From assembly GCA_001969505.1 (NCBI GenBank), contig LSSK01000518.1, forward strand, positions 1 through 64,000: 64,000 bases of DNA. The letters run 5' to 3'. Below the pieces are notes generated by a model, which had not been told where the DNA came from, made no database searches, and saw nothing but the letters and a program-made list of their open reading frames with translations. Below, one piece after another: positions 34,447-47,000 of this stretch. Within the stretch, counting starts at the first letter, position 1; each line of letters starts with the position of its first letter. A program made the position numbers and the translations under genes. Origin of the DNA: Zancudomyces culisetae. Lineage: Eukaryota; Kickxellomycota; Harpellomycetes; Harpellales; Legeriomycetaceae.

Positions 34447-36611
34447 CTTTTATTTACTTTTATTTACTTTATTTAATATTTTTATTACACTTTGTTTTGT
34501 TTGGATCAACAACCTTGGATATAATATACACTCATACACAACTATAAAGTGCTACTATTCAGATCAAACTTGATTAAAACCCGTATTTCTATTCTTCTTT
34601 TTCTCTACTTGTCTTTTTTCTGTACTTTTTAATTAATAATTAGCCAACGGATAGAATCGACGGGATAAAAACTTGGTCAAATCACCCCACCAGCGTATTT
34701 ATTCCATTTCTTGTAGCTCTATTTATTCTTTATTCATATTTGAATCACATTAACCTCCTCTTTTTCAATAGCAATATTATCCTAACTCTCCTCCTCCTCC
34801 CTCTGCTCCCTTAAAAACATAAATTTATTTATTTGTTTAATGGTGTATCTTTTTTCTTTTGTTTGTGTTTATCTGCTAATTATCAGCGAATGGTGTATAG
34901 TTTTTATTGACAAGTAATAATCCCGCAAATAAAAATAAACCGCTGGCAATTCGGCTAATTATCTCTCTACAACCTTCATTTCAAATTCAGCCCTTTCCCA
35001 CTCCACTCGCATTGCCCTTCCAGTTCCGAAACTTTATTCCATTTAAAGCAATCAATGGTGTTTTCTACATTGTTATCCACAATTTATGCTCATAAATATC
35101 ACACCCTCTTTTCTTATTCCTGCTCCTAACTCCCCCCCCCTTCCCACCAAACAATCATAATTTTTTTTTGTTAAAGTCGGAATGAGAAGGAGAAAAAAGA
35201 AAGTGATAATGTTTGAGCCTCTTTTACTTTTACCGCTCATTCGCAAAATAATAAAAATATAAAAATCCACCGCCTCCCTTCTCCCTTCTCCCTTCCTTCC
35301 TTCTATCCTTTTTTCCCGCCCCACTCTTTTTTTACCCTTTCAGATTGTGCAATAATTTCAATGGTAATAATGATCGGCAAGTGGTGAGAGAAATGGTTTG
35401 GGAAAAGTCAGGAAAGGGAAGGGAAGGGGAATGGAAGAGGTAGAAGGTAACGGTCGTGTTCCGAACATGAACATTCATTCCGAACTATTAATGTTTATTT
35501 TACCTTTTTTTCAGTATACACATCACAATGCACAATGTACACATACACCTTTGGAATCAGAAAATCCCCCCCTCCCCTACTTCACACCCTAATTGCTGTT
35601 TACCTTATGGAAGATCAAAAAGTGAAATAACAATTTTCGGGTTATAAAAATAGCAAAAACTTCCCCTCTTTTCTTTTTTTTTTGTATTTGAACGACAAGG
35701 TAAAAATAAAAAGCAAAGGGGATACAGGACTGTTAAATTTCAAACAAACAAACAAATCCCCAATACATGTTTTATGGTACATACCTACGAAACTCTTTAT
35801 TTATCCTACGATCTTGAATATTCCAGTTTAAGCTTTTTTTTTTTGTTTATTCAGTTTGTATAATTACTGAAATTTCATTTGCTCATGTACATTTACCACC
35901 TTTACCACATTTATCCTTCCTTTTTTTTAAACATATACAGGGTTATATTTGCATTAAATCTGCAAAATTCAGTTGGCTCATGATGTGTTTACGAACTGTC
36001 AAATAAACTGTCTTGATATCAATAGCAGTTAAAGTTTAGGTGGATGGAAGGTGGATATTAAAGAAGACGAAGAGGAGGAGGAGGGATAATATGGGAGCAA
36101 GCACGAGAGTGGTGTTGTTTTTTTATTATTACCCTTCTTCCTTCAGCTTATTTGCAACCGAGGCAAAACAAAAAATAACATCCAAATCCACAAAACTTTA
36201 ATCTCTAATATAAATGCATTATATTACTACATTTGTTCTTCGTAACTACAAATCCTCTCCTTTTTTTTCCACTTATCTTTTATTTGAAAAAAGAAAATAT
36301 GCCAATACTTTCTTTTCATAGTTTTATCCCTTTTAATGAAATTGTACTTTAATACAAATTATATAACGGTAATGAACTAAGGGATTCCACAAATCGAAAC
36401 CATATATTTGTATCCGGATATAAATCATATATTATTGGAACTTACAAACGTGAAAAAAAGTGTCGTTGTAGTAGTTACCCTTGTATTTCATACATGGATA
36501 TAGTGTCCGAAAAGCAATATTTATACTCTAGAGAAGAAAAAAAAAACTATATTATAAATAACAAGTAATAATAGTCAACCCTTTCAGCATATATTTTTGT
36601 AAAAGAAAAAA
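34447..36611. other. Long intergenic stretch, no gene recognised
   Basis: 2.2 kb, AT-rich with C-rich/T-rich pyrimidine tracts (for example near 35130 and 35270). Short frames on both strands are low-complexity. It should hold the promoter of the downstream oxidoreductase gene. A TATTTATA-like element lies near 36518. No RNA gene recognised. Confidence 0.5.
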
Positions 36612-38468
36612 ATGAGTGACGACGAAGTAAAATCCAGATCTCGTCGGGTTAGAAAACTAGATGATCAGTGTGCACCTCCACCCAAGGCCATGTTAAACCA
36701 GAACAAGGATTTGCCATCTAGGATTTCTGACGATTCATCAAGAACACTAACTGATGCTTCACAAGCACCAGACTCACAGGCTCCAGGCAAAAAAAGACTT
36801 TTTGGCAAATTCTTTGGGCTCAGGAAGGATAAGTCTTCTGGTGTAGGGTCGAATGAAGGAGCTAAGGCCGATGACAAAAACACCGGCGATTCCGCATCAA
36901 TGTACGACGGTGGCCCTGATTCCAATGATACCAAGAGTATCTTTTCGTTCAGAACTAGAGATTTGTTGCGAAGTGAATCTGGAAACGGTGCAGAAGCATC
37001 TGTAGTCAATGAAAATGTCTTGGCCGTTGCACTAAAAGTTGTAATTATTGGCTTTTCCTATTCTGGAGCCACGCTCAGTGCGTATCTGGAGAAAATTGCC
37101 AAGTACCACGTCAAAATCATTATTATTGAGCAGGATAAGGAAGTTTATTTTACCGCTGGTGCCCATGCTGCATGCTTGGATGTCACACTCGCTCCGTATC
37201 TCGAAGTTCCAATTAACGAAGAAAAGGTGTTCAAGTACAAGCATAACCAGATAATCAGGGGTTCAGTCTGTGATATCACCGACGAGTATGTCGAAACCAA
37301 GGATGGAAAGATGATACATTATGACGTCCTTGTGGTTGCTACAGGAAGTATATACCCACCACCCAATCAGTTCCAGAACACTACAGGTCCTGGTATGGGT
37401 CTACTGCGGAAAAAGACCGAAGATGCCGATACTACCCACACTAAAACAACCAAAGAAATGACCAGCTACTTCCAGCAATACCTAAAATCCAAAACTATCC
37501 TTGTTATTGGAGGTGGGCTGACTGGGTGTGAATTTACCACTCGTATCAGAAAGGATGCAAACGCAAGGAAAGTCACCCTGATTCATGACAAACCTATGCT
37601 TCTTGATGATAGCTTCCCTGAAAAATTTAGAAAGAAGCTTGCTGATAAACTCAAATATGAAGGCGTTGAATTGTTACTTAACGAAACGGCTGCCATTCCT
37701 ACAGATGGCAATTTTGGATATCCACCAAAGGGAAGATGGGTAGAAACAAAGGCAGGAACGATGATATTTTCCGATATTCAGGTAATTAAGCAGCTTTAAC
37801 TTTTTTTTTTTCCAACTATATATATTTATCTGCATAAACCAAAATAATCAAAGATAACAGAAAACTAAAACACTATGGTTATGTATGTGTAATATGTAAC
37901 TTTATAGATAAATTGTACTGGACATAAAGGAAACACTTCATTCATGTTCAAAAACGAAAAAATGTTCAAGAAAGCCGTCGAAGAAACCAGCAACTTTATC
38001 AAAGTCAACCGATACATGCAGGTTATAGGGCATCAAAAGATCTTTGCCATTGGGGACTGTACAAACATCGACGGAATCAAGTGCTTTGACCGGATCAAAA
38101 AACAAGTCGCAGCAGTTGGAAACAGCATTTGTAATTGGGCTATGGAACACGTAAAGCTTCACCTCGAAGAATTTGGTGATGATAGCGGTGGTGGTGGTGG
38201 TGGGTCCCATATCGATGCTGCTGCTATTGTTGACAGCATCAAGTTGGAGTACTGGCATCCTGATTCTGATGTGGCTCTTGATAGCATCAAGCGCAATGAA
38301 ATCGATCAATCTATCTACTTTACAAAGGAAAAATGGATGAACAATGAAAATTATCCTCTGGAACCCAGAATTACCACATTTGGGGAAATCTCGACAAGAA
38401 AAGTGGATGACTTGAAACACTTTTACCGGTTGTTGGGTAGTGAACTGGAGAGTCACAGTGGATTCTAA
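36612..38468 (+). CDS. AIFM2/FSP1-like FAD-dependent NAD(P)H oxidoreductase
   Basis: A pyridine-nucleotide disulphide oxidoreductase-fold protein resembling AIFM2/FSP1 and yeast Aif1/Ndi-type enzymes. Exons 36612-37781 and 37908-38468 join in phase (576 residues). Residues 1-135 are a charged extension with a basic patch (KKRLFGKFFGLRK). The FAD domain starts at VVIIGFSYSG (about 142), followed by an acidic strand end (IIIIEQD), YDVLVVATGS (about 240) and a second nucleotide fold ILVIGGGLTGCEF (about 300), which should bind NAD(P)H. The FAD-side GD motif is in IFAIGDCTN, encoded by exon 2. The first Gly motif is GFSYSG rather than the usual GxGxxG, so cofactor binding at that site needs care. 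No transmembrane segment or clear mitochondrial presequence is visible. The substrate is unknown; quinone reduction is an inference from the family. Confidence 0.78.
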
Positions 38469-38736
38469 GCCGATCATATATTATGTACATTTGCTTATAT
38501 AAGTGTATGTTTTATTGATCAGAATGGCATTTTGTTTACCTTAATCTACTAGCAGTAACTATTATTATTATTATTATTTTACTAATGTAAATGAAATAAA
38601 TGACTTTCAAAGTATTCATAATTAAGATAAGAAAGAGAAAACGAAAACAGAAAAAGTAAATAGAAAAGAAGGGGAGAGAGAGACAGAATCAAAAAATATA
38701 TAATAATTAATGTATAGATGCGTATATAAAAGTGAG

Positions 38737-41700
38737 CTAGTGATACCAAGATTCAAAATTATAGACATTAAACGCATTCCACACACAATGTATTGGAGGA
38801 GTAGGACTGGGTCTGCTGGCATGACCATCGTTGCTGTTGCTATTTTTGTCGGTATTCGAATGCTCAAATTCAAAGTGTACATTTGGAACTTCGCAAACCA
38901 AATGATCCTTGATAAAAAACAGAATCTGGGAATTCATTGGGTTGTAACCAAAGGTGAGCCAGGATGAATTGATTAGGTTTGGTGGCGGAGGTGATGGAGA
39001 TGATAAAAGTGATGGCGAAGACCTAGTGCTTGGAGAAGAATAACCAGGTGTACCGTCCCTGGTGTCTTGAATATTAGTGTCAAGTGGGTAAAATGATACA
39101 TCATCACTACTGTTCACAGGTTCTTTACCTTTACCATTTATGGCTGTTGTTGTTGTTGCTGTGAAAGAACTGTGGTTGTGGTTGTGGTTGTGATGAAGCA
39201 TAAATTTGGTGTGTGAGTCAACCAGATAATTATAAATGCGCTTGCCAGTAATATCGGAAAAACGGCTATCTTTATGTAGAGAAGACTCTACTGTTGGGAC
39301 TGTTGAATCCAGACAAGTGGATGAGGCGAGCTTATCAATGATATTATCAGCTTTGCAGATTACAAGGTACCAAGAAAGATAAACAGAAGAGCTGTCACAA
39401 TCGTGAGGATTGCTATCATCATGATAATCATTATGATTGTTTTTGTTGTTGTTGTTGTCATTGTCATCACTGTCGTAGTCAGAATGGTTGGTTTGTGGAA
39501 GACAAAATGGAAGTGTTGGCAAACAAAGTAGGGATAGGTAGATGTTTGTAAAGGGAATTTTGGAATAGACAAAGGGGCAAGAGCCGAAAGAGGGAGAGGT
39601 AGAATGACGAGCGACAGAGAGTTTTGGATATGCAAACCTAATGCTTTCAAAAGATGAAGAGTTAAAAGATGGTTGAGAAAGATGGTGTTGATCATCCGAA
39701 TCCAACCCTACATCCAAACCATAAAGGGTAGAGGCAAAAGTATTTGTGGGAATGGGAAATCTTGCGTATTGAGAATCAGAAGACAAAATAGAAACGGGGA
39801 TAGAGGAAGGTGATGGAGAGGGTAAAAGGTATTCATAGTTCCAGGGCAGAAACTTGACGCCCTGATACTGCGAGAGACTAATAGCGGGGAACCAAAGCCG
39901 CGGATTTTCAGGTGGAGTGGGAAGGTAGCTAAACAAACCAGAAGAATCATTTTGGGCACCAGCACCAAAAATAATGCCATGTTGCACACCGTTGACCAAT
40001 AACTCAACAGTGTTGGAGACACAGTGGTAAGTCAAGGTCACAATGTCACCAGGATGCCAGCGGCCGCCAAACTCATCATACGTCGAAATGCCATACCAAC
40101 GACATTTCCGGAATCCATCAAAGGCAATAGACTCAGAGTCGTCGTCGCCAACACCCTTGCCGCTGATTGGGTACTGAACGGACTTGTCGGTTACGAAGCC
40201 AACCTGCATTAGACCGCCAGTCAGCAGCTGAACGGAAAACGAAACCTTGTCCAGAATTCCAGAGCTGCGAACATTGGGACCATACATCGGATATTGCGAA
40301 GTTATGGTGACAAACTCAAAAGAAGTGTTGAACACACTGGACTGGCTCGATATAAACACCAGTGGGTCGTACAAATTGTCGCGCACATGGCGGAACTGGC
40401 TGTTGCCAACAGTTAAGCCACAGCGCCGAGTTAATTCCGGAGTCTGTAGCGGTTTGTCACTGATAGTCCGTTTTAGCAGGATTGAGCGAGCCATAACTGC
40501 GGATATTTCGGTGCTAAACATACTGCGTTTGTAGATATTGTCTTTTTTTGGACCTTTGATGGTACTAAGACAATCTGACACCGAAGCATCAATTACATTG
40601 TTGAACACGAGCGTTCGCTGGTTAAACCCACTACCTTCTAAACCGTCATTTTCTCCATCTTCTGATGCAGTATAGTACAAGTCACCCAGCAAACCCTTAT
40701 TGTAATCACCTTCACTCTGGCCTCTTTTAATTATCATGACTCTTGTATTGGGTTTTGGCGATGATTCCTGTGTTTTTTTCTGTTGAGCTGCTGCTAAGTC
40801 TTCGATTTTCTGTTCACATTCTACTTTACAATAGTCTACCAAAAGTTCAACTATTTTGTTGGTTTTGTGCAGCGAACAATTGTCTAATGGAATGTTCTTG
40901 ACCAAAAATAACTCCAACCCGCGTGGAGTGAACGGCGCCTTGTTGATGGCTTGGGCTAGTATACATATCTCTTCGCAATCTTCTTTAACGCCCACAATGT
41001 TCCCTAACGCCATCACTGCCAAATGCAACAGTGTCAGCTCCATAGTCAGATGAAGGTTTTTAAGCCATTCACTAACCGACCTGTTAGCCCTGTCTTCTGC
41101 ATTCCTCTCTTCTTCCTTGTCCCTCTTTTCTCGCCCGTTTCCAGCTGCTGGTATTGTCTTGATAACCATTGATTCTTGGATGCCTGTAGCCGTCTCCTGT
41201 GCGGAATTCAGCCCTGTGGTTCCTATCAACTGCTTTGATTTCTTTATCAAACTCGATGCCTCGCTACTTCTACCTTTTCTTGTTTCTGTAAAAACTGTTC
41301 TAAACTCATCAGACCCCAAAACCCTCATTACTCGTCTGAAAAATCCCCGTTTATTATCCCCATTGCTGTACTTTACCAATGTGTCCCATAGCTTATATTT
41401 CGCCTCTTTCTTCACAGCCGTCACTCCCCCACTTCCCACTGCTTGATTTGCCACATACTTCAATGTTAATATTCCTAAAAGCATGGCTGTCAGATCCATC
41501 AACAACTTGGTAATTTTGTCCCATTCTCCCGGCTTGCCTACTCCCGCCAACATATCAATCCATTTTACCACGCTCAATGAATCCACCGTACTTAAAAAGT
41601 TCGAAATACCCATTGTAAGCTTTCGTGGCATATCTGCCTGTTCAGCCTCCGTTTTATTCGTCGAAGTAATCGTCCCATAAACATTGACATCACACTCCAT

Positions 41701-43473
41701 CTCCTTCATCAGTGCCTCCAATCGTTTCTCAAACCGGTCCATAAATAACCTGACACATTTGACTTTGACCTCTGCAGGATTTACCTTTTCAAATATCAAC
41801 AACGCCAAAATCGATTTCACTACCTGTAAACTAATCGTATCGTATTCCTTATTCCCAAATAATCCATACACCCAATCTCTAAGGTCTGGATCGAAATATC
41901 TTGTAGCTGTTTCGTTATCACTTGAACAAACCCCTATAATTGCCGAAACCAAATTCATCCTCACCTCCAGCGCATCTGTCTGAACTAGCTTTTTAAATAT
42001 CGATTTTACGCCCTTGTGCTCTCCAACTCGTTTTCCCACCGCTTTGGAGTTAAACAAATTCAATATTATTACAGACAACGCTTGGCACATTTGGATACTA
42101 TAATTCTTGTCTGGCTGGTCAATGTAACTCTCCCCAACCTCAAAAATATCACTACTCAAGATTAGTCCATGGGTTTTGACGTTGGATGATATCGTGGGCA
42201 ATAGTGTCATTGCCCAGTAGCACGTTTCGTAGTCCTTGTACGTAAAAAGCCCCAGTATCCGCTGTATAACTTTGGATTCTACTATTTCCTCTATAAACTT
42301 GTCTGAATCCGTCTTATCTGATAGTATGTACCAATATATCCTTAATATAAGCTGGTTTGAATACACCACCTTGGTCACCGACAAGTGCTGCCCAAGTAGC
42401 CCCGTAAACCCCTTGATCTTTCTAAACTTTGTCCGACCCACGTTTTTCAGCACCAGCTCGTGAATCATTCCTATAGACCACGATAAAATCCCTTGATCTT
42501 CTTTGTGTAGTGAAGTGCACAAAAACTCTGCTATCCCCATTTCCAGCATCAGCTCAAACTTTTCCGTTTTTATCTTTTCATATTCCTTTGTTGGGTTGGT
42601 TGCCATTCTGACCATTGCCTCTAAAATGCTTCGGTTTATCGTTACATCTGCAGTAAACCCAGTGGCCAATTCGTAAATATTTATCATTATATCCTTCTCC
42701 AGCATTTGCAAACAATACTCCCCCTCAAGTGACAACTTGTGTATTATCTTTATTATACTCTCTATCATATTGTATGGATAGTTGCTATATTCATTCAACA
42801 CCTCATGCATTTTGTCAATAATTGCTTCTAGATTTTCTTGCAGCCCACCCCTCTTGACCGTTTTCATCGTAGAATGGTCGATAATATTATACAACGAGTT
42901 AAATACCAGTTCTAAAATCTGTGGACGCGTTTCCCTCGATAAAATATCTGTCAATACCTGGATCACACCCTCCTCAACCATCTTTTTGCAGTATGTTTTC
43001 TTTTCTGTCAAACTCAAGAGCACCATAACCGCCGCTTTGATTCTATCCTTGTTTCTACTTTCCATACATACTGCAAATAGCTGTCGCAGGTTTTTCTTTA
43101 CCGTAAGTGTCGAATACAAAACCTTTTCCGCCTTGACTCTCGTTTTGTGATCTGGAGATTGGCTCAACAGGTACACTGCCATCTCCTTCATATACCTTTG
43201 TCTCTCTCTTGGGCCCCATCTATATAATAACCCCGGAACAACTTCATTATGCTCGTTTATCAGCTCGTCCAGAGCGAGTTCTCCGCTTTCTCTCTCCTCT
43301 TTTTTTCTCACACGCCTTTTCTTCTTGTTTTTGCCTGATTGCTTCCCATTTGCCTCACTATCTGTAATGTTCTCATTAAAATTGTCGAATTGAGTTTTAA
43401 TATGGTAAATGATTCCTAGCACACCCAGCGCCACTGCCACATTTACGATCAAATTTACGTTTTTCGACTCCAT
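38737..43473 (-). CDS. Membrane-anchored armadillo-repeat + SPRY protein
   Basis: A 1578-residue intronless protein. Start is the ATG at 43473 (MESKN); upstream in-frame codons lack ATG. One membrane segment lies at about residues 8-25, followed by a basic stretch (KNKKKRRVRKKE), so the bulk is probably cytosolic. Residues about 60-700 are armadillo/HEAT-like helices (for example AVMVLLSLTEKK, LELVFNSLYNII, LVSAIIGVCSS). Residues about 1045-1215 form a SPRY/B30.2 domain with VQVGF-like GGLMQVGF, the GRWHPGDIVTLTYHC and VELLVNGVQHG strands and LWFPAISLSQ. The last 360 residues are low-complexity Ser/Pro/Asn with a possible second lectin-like piece (WLTFGYNP, ILFFIKDH). ARM+SPRY combinations occur in uncharacterised eukaryotic proteins; I know no function. 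It ends tail to tail with the oxidoreductase gene, 268 bases apart. Confidence 0.82.
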   Translation of the reverse strand: MESKNVNLIVNVAVALGVLGIIYHIKTQFDNFNENITDSEANGKQSGKNKKKRRVRKKEERESGELALDELINEHNEVVPGLLYRWGPRERQRYMKEMAVYLLSQSPDHKTRVKAEKVLYSTLTVKKNLRQLFAVCMESRNKDRIKAAVMVLLSLTEKKTYCKKMVEEGVIQVLTDILSRETRPQILELVFNSLYNIIDHSTMKTVKRGGLQENLEAIIDKMHEVLNEYSNYPYNMIESIIKIIHKLSLEGEYCLQMLEKDIMINIYELATGFTADVTINRSILEAMVRMATNPTKEYEKIKTEKFELMLEMGIAEFLCTSLHKEDQGILSWSIGMIHELVLKNVGRTKFRKIKGFTGLLGQHLSVTKVVYSNQLILRIYWYILSDKTDSDKFIEEIVESKVIQRILGLFTYKDYETCYWAMTLLPTISSNVKTHGLILSSDIFEVGESYIDQPDKNYSIQMCQALSVIILNLFNSKAVGKRVGEHKGVKSIFKKLVQTDALEVRMNLVSAIIGVCSSDNETATRYFDPDLRDWVYGLFGNKEYDTISLQVVKSILALLIFEKVNPAEVKVKCVRLFMDRFEKRLEALMKEMECDVNVYGTITSTNKTEAEQADMPRKLTMGISNFLSTVDSLSVVKWIDMLAGVGKPGEWDKITKLLMDLTAMLLGILTLKYVANQAVGSGGVTAVKKEAKYKLWDTLVKYSNGDNKRGFFRRVMRVLGSDEFRTVFTETRKGRSSEASSLIKKSKQLIGTTGLNSAQETATGIQESMVIKTIPAAGNGREKRDKEEERNAEDRANRSVSEWLKNLHLTMELTLLHLAVMALGNIVGVKEDCEEICILAQAINKAPFTPRGLELFLVKNIPLDNCSLHKTNKIVELLVDYCKVECEQKIEDLAAAQQKKTQESSPKPNTRVMIIKRGQSEGDYNKGLLGDLYYTASEDGENDGLEGSGFNQRTLVFNNVIDASVSDCLSTIKGPKKDNIYKRSMFSTEISAVMARSILLKRTISDKPLQTPELTRRCGLTVGNSQFRHVRDNLYDPLVFISSQSSVFNTSFEFVTITSQYPMYGPNVRSSGILDKVSFSVQLLTGGLMQVGFVTDKSVQYPISGKGVGDDDSESIAFDGFRKCRWYGISTYDEFGGRWHPGDIVTLTYHCVSNTVELLVNGVQHGIIFGAGAQNDSSGLFSYLPTPPENPRLWFPAISLSQYQGVKFLPWNYEYLLPSPSPSSIPVSILSSDSQYARFPIPTNTFASTLYGLDVGLDSDDQHHLSQPSFNSSSFESIRFAYPKLSVARHSTSPSFGSCPFVYSKIPFTNIYLSLLCLPTLPFCLPQTNHSDYDSDDNDNNNNKNNHNDYHDDSNPHDCDSSSVYLSWYLVICKADNIIDKLASSTCLDSTVPTVESSLHKDSRFSDITGKRIYNYLVDSHTKFMLHHNHNHNHSSFTATTTTAINGKGKEPVNSSDDVSFYPLDTNIQDTRDGTPGYSSPSTRSSPSLLSSPSPPPPNLINSSWLTFGYNPMNSQILFFIKDHLVCEVPNVHFEFEHSNTDKNSNSNDGHASRPSPTPPIHCVWNAFNVYNFESWYH

Positions 43474-44082
43474 TTCTTGTATTGTATCCAAATATTTTAT
43501 CTAACATAGTTTCTTGTATTTTAGCTTATTTGAAACATGAAATTAAACAATTTAAATTACGTTAACTAAGCTGCACCAATGAATGTTGCGATAACTGGCG
43601 GAGAAATATTGCTTCAAAATCTGGTTACAAGATAGGGTTGGACTAGGTTAGAAATGCAAGAATGGAGGGAAAAGAAAAAGAAAGTGATGCTCTCATAAAA
43701 GTCGAATTACACCTGCACAGCAGTCACGTCTAATTAGTAGGATCTTCCTCCCACTTTCTGTCTTCAATACCACCATGAAATGTTATTCGCCTAGTAAAAC
43801 CGGAATCAAGAATGTTGATCAAAGTTATGACTGTGTCTGGGCGGGTAAATACGTTTACATGTTTTTATTTAGCTCAATTGTTAAATATGAAATAATGGTT
43901 TAATTGGAAAACAAGCCAAAAAATATTTTAAATACTCTCCTTATCTCCCTATCTCTTCTTCTCTCTTTTATAGATTGGGAAACTCTAATCATCAAAAAAG
44001 AAGCGTATATACCAAGGGAGAAACGTGAACGGATATATAGATATACTATATCTGCTGTTTCTGAACGCTAAAGTTATATTCT
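43474..44082. other. Intergenic spacer
   Basis: 600 bases between the ARM/SPRY start and the subtilase stop (both minus strand), holding the ARM/SPRY promoter. No coding or RNA feature recognised. Confidence 0.55.
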
Positions 44083-47000
44083 TTACACAAGGCCAACGGC
44101 ATTGTATGATATACTGAATGATGGTGAACTCCAGTAATCGAATGTAGGTCCTTCAGAGTATCTACCAATTGGTTTCAGTGCCTTTAACTTGATATAATAT
44201 GATCCAGGACTGATTTTTCCCACCAAGGGCCTGAAGGAAATGTCATCACTATCCTCCTTGTCCATTCGAGGTTTAACATCGTCAAGAGTGTTCTTTGGGT
44301 AAATATCATTCTTCATTGTATTTTTATACATAATTTCACCCAAGCTGGTTGAGGTAACAAACTTTGGCTGTCCAACACCTGCTAACTTTCTGAGCAGACC
44401 CATTATATCCCGCTTGATATTTACCATGGAAAATGCGCTATAGCCGCTCTGTACTCCCTTGAACTCTTGAGCCTGATTTGTATCCTTTAGCATGTAACTG
44501 TTTGAGTAGACTGAAGCATCGTTCAAACCCATTATTTTTGCTGAAACGGGGTCATAATCAGGAGCCGCTATCTGCTCAAACTTTCCACTTTTTCCTGCAC
44601 TACCAATTCTCTTCATAAAGGAAGATACCTCGGCTAACCGCAATCCTATTCCAATAAACTCAAACATGTACATTGACCGCTTTGATGCAAATGGATTGTT
44701 ATCATCACCTCCCAAACTGCGTCCCACGAGCGTACTTATTCCCTTTGGATGAATGAAACTTACTGTCTTGTTTGTGTTTGCATCAACAAGTTCGGCAGTA
44801 AGCAACATGGTTGGATGATGCAACTTCAACGACACAATTGGATGTTCTCCCTTTGCCAAATTGAAGCTCAAATCCTTTGCAATCAGTTTGTCTCTGACGT
44901 TTTGAATGACTGGTTTGCCAACATTGGCGGATTTTAAGTACTCTTTAATCAACGTATTTGAAGTAAGGAATGGCGCGTTTTTATCTGCACCTCCAGGCAT
45001 TACCCTCATTTGTGAGTAGTCGTCAGCCATGCCCAGGTAGGTTACTGTCAAATCGTTTTTGACTTTGGAGTCGCTATCCTTTGGCACCTTCAACAAAAAG
45101 TATCCACTAAAGAGCCAGAATTTTCCGTTGGCAGAAGTAGTGGGAGAAGTAAGTGTGTAGCTTATATCTTTTGTCTCTCCAGGAGCGAGTGTTATTTCTG
45201 AATTGTCAAACTCAACTTTGGCCTCTGCCTTTCCATAACTCACCTTGCCGTTATACTTGCCATCTTTGTCATGCTCTGTAATTGCCTGGACGGGTACATG
45301 TTCAATCTTGTAACGTACAGAGTTTTCGGAATTATTTTTTACTGTTAGGGATCCCTTATACTCCTTGCCTTGTTTCAGATCACCTAATTTTATTTGTGTT
45401 GGGAATACATCAACCTTGTTAGTTATAAGGCATTCAGCATCAAGCAACCCAGAGCCTTGAACGGGAACACTTGCAAATTGATCAGTGACCTTTTCGTTTT
45501 CATCTACATGCAGCACTGGTCTGGAACATGCCTTGACTACGTCCTTGAACTTCATGGCATAGTTTTTGCTTTCGCCTTTTTTTGCGTTTTCCTTGTTTTG
45601 GTACTCTAGCCATAGCGCAGCCACACCAGAAAGATATGGTGCTGCCATGGATGTCCCAGAGATCATGGTGTATCCACCCTTTTTCATTGGATATGTCGAG
45701 TAGATTTTTCCTCCTGGTGTCACAACATCGGGTTTGCTTTCCAAAACAGGGCCTGGACCAATTGATGAATATTGTGATACTTTTCCACCAGTTTCGGGCA
45801 CAAACTTGATATTATTCTTTGTAGTAGACAATTTCAACGATTTGCCGCTTTTAGCTTGCTCCTTGATTTTCAACCAGTCGTTTTTGCTAATCATTACTGC
45901 TGGAATTTTAAGTGACTGTTTTTTGAGCATCATCTTTGCATGGCCTGCCTTGTTGTTGTAAATAACCACACCATCGGCACCGGCTTTCTGAGCGTTTTCT
46001 ATCTTGTCCTGGAAGGTACACTCTCCTCTTTGTACAAACAATATTTTTCCTTTAACTGATGAATCGGTAATTGGAGTACATCCAAGTTTATTTCTAATAT
46101 CTTCACCAAGCACTATTCCTGCGTTATCCAGATCAAACTTTTGGTTTGTTGATGATTTACCCATTTCTAAGTCACAGTTTTCATTTACACCATAAATACA
46201 CATTCAGATATAAATATCAGATAAGGGGTTATATTGTAGGTTATAGCAGTCAAATATAAATACTTACCAATAGTAACGTCTTTTTCGCCATGTAAAATAA
46301 AAGCACGAGCAAAGAATTGGCTAGAATCAGTTGAGCCAACAGCAATCACATCATCACCCATTGATGGTGATCCGCCAGTCCAAAGTCCGAACTCTCCTTC
46401 ATTTCCAAAAGCGGCCACCACAATCACTCCGTATTGTGAGATTGCAGATGAGATTTTGGAGTCGAGATACTGTGACCAGTTTGAAGTTCCCCCAAACGAC
46501 ATATTTATGACATCGCTTTTGTCTCTGAACGCCTGCAATAGCGCAGTTATGACAACATCATAGTCAACCTGTGACTTTTTTCCACAACCAAATATTCTGT
46601 AGACAGACAACTTTGAATCGGGTGCAACACCTACAAAATCCTTATCCCTTGCAGCCACAATTCCTGATACATGCGTTCCGTGACCAACACAGTCGTCATA
46701 TGGGGTCGCAAGTGCTTTTGCTCTGTTTTTGGATCCACCACCCACATAATTCAAGCCACTTTCGACTTTACATCCCTTTCCAAAGCATCCACCCAAGGAC
46801 GCATGTGTATAATCCACACCTGAATCGATTATGGCAACCTTTATTCCTTTACCAGACAGGCCGTATACTTCGTGCAACTTTGACACACCAGTGTCCTTGT
46901 GTGTAATGTTTAGATTTGGCTTTCCGTCAAATTCAACAAGCTGTGAATGCAAATGGTCTACCTTTTTCCTTAGCTACACGTGAAGTTTTTTTTTTCAAAG

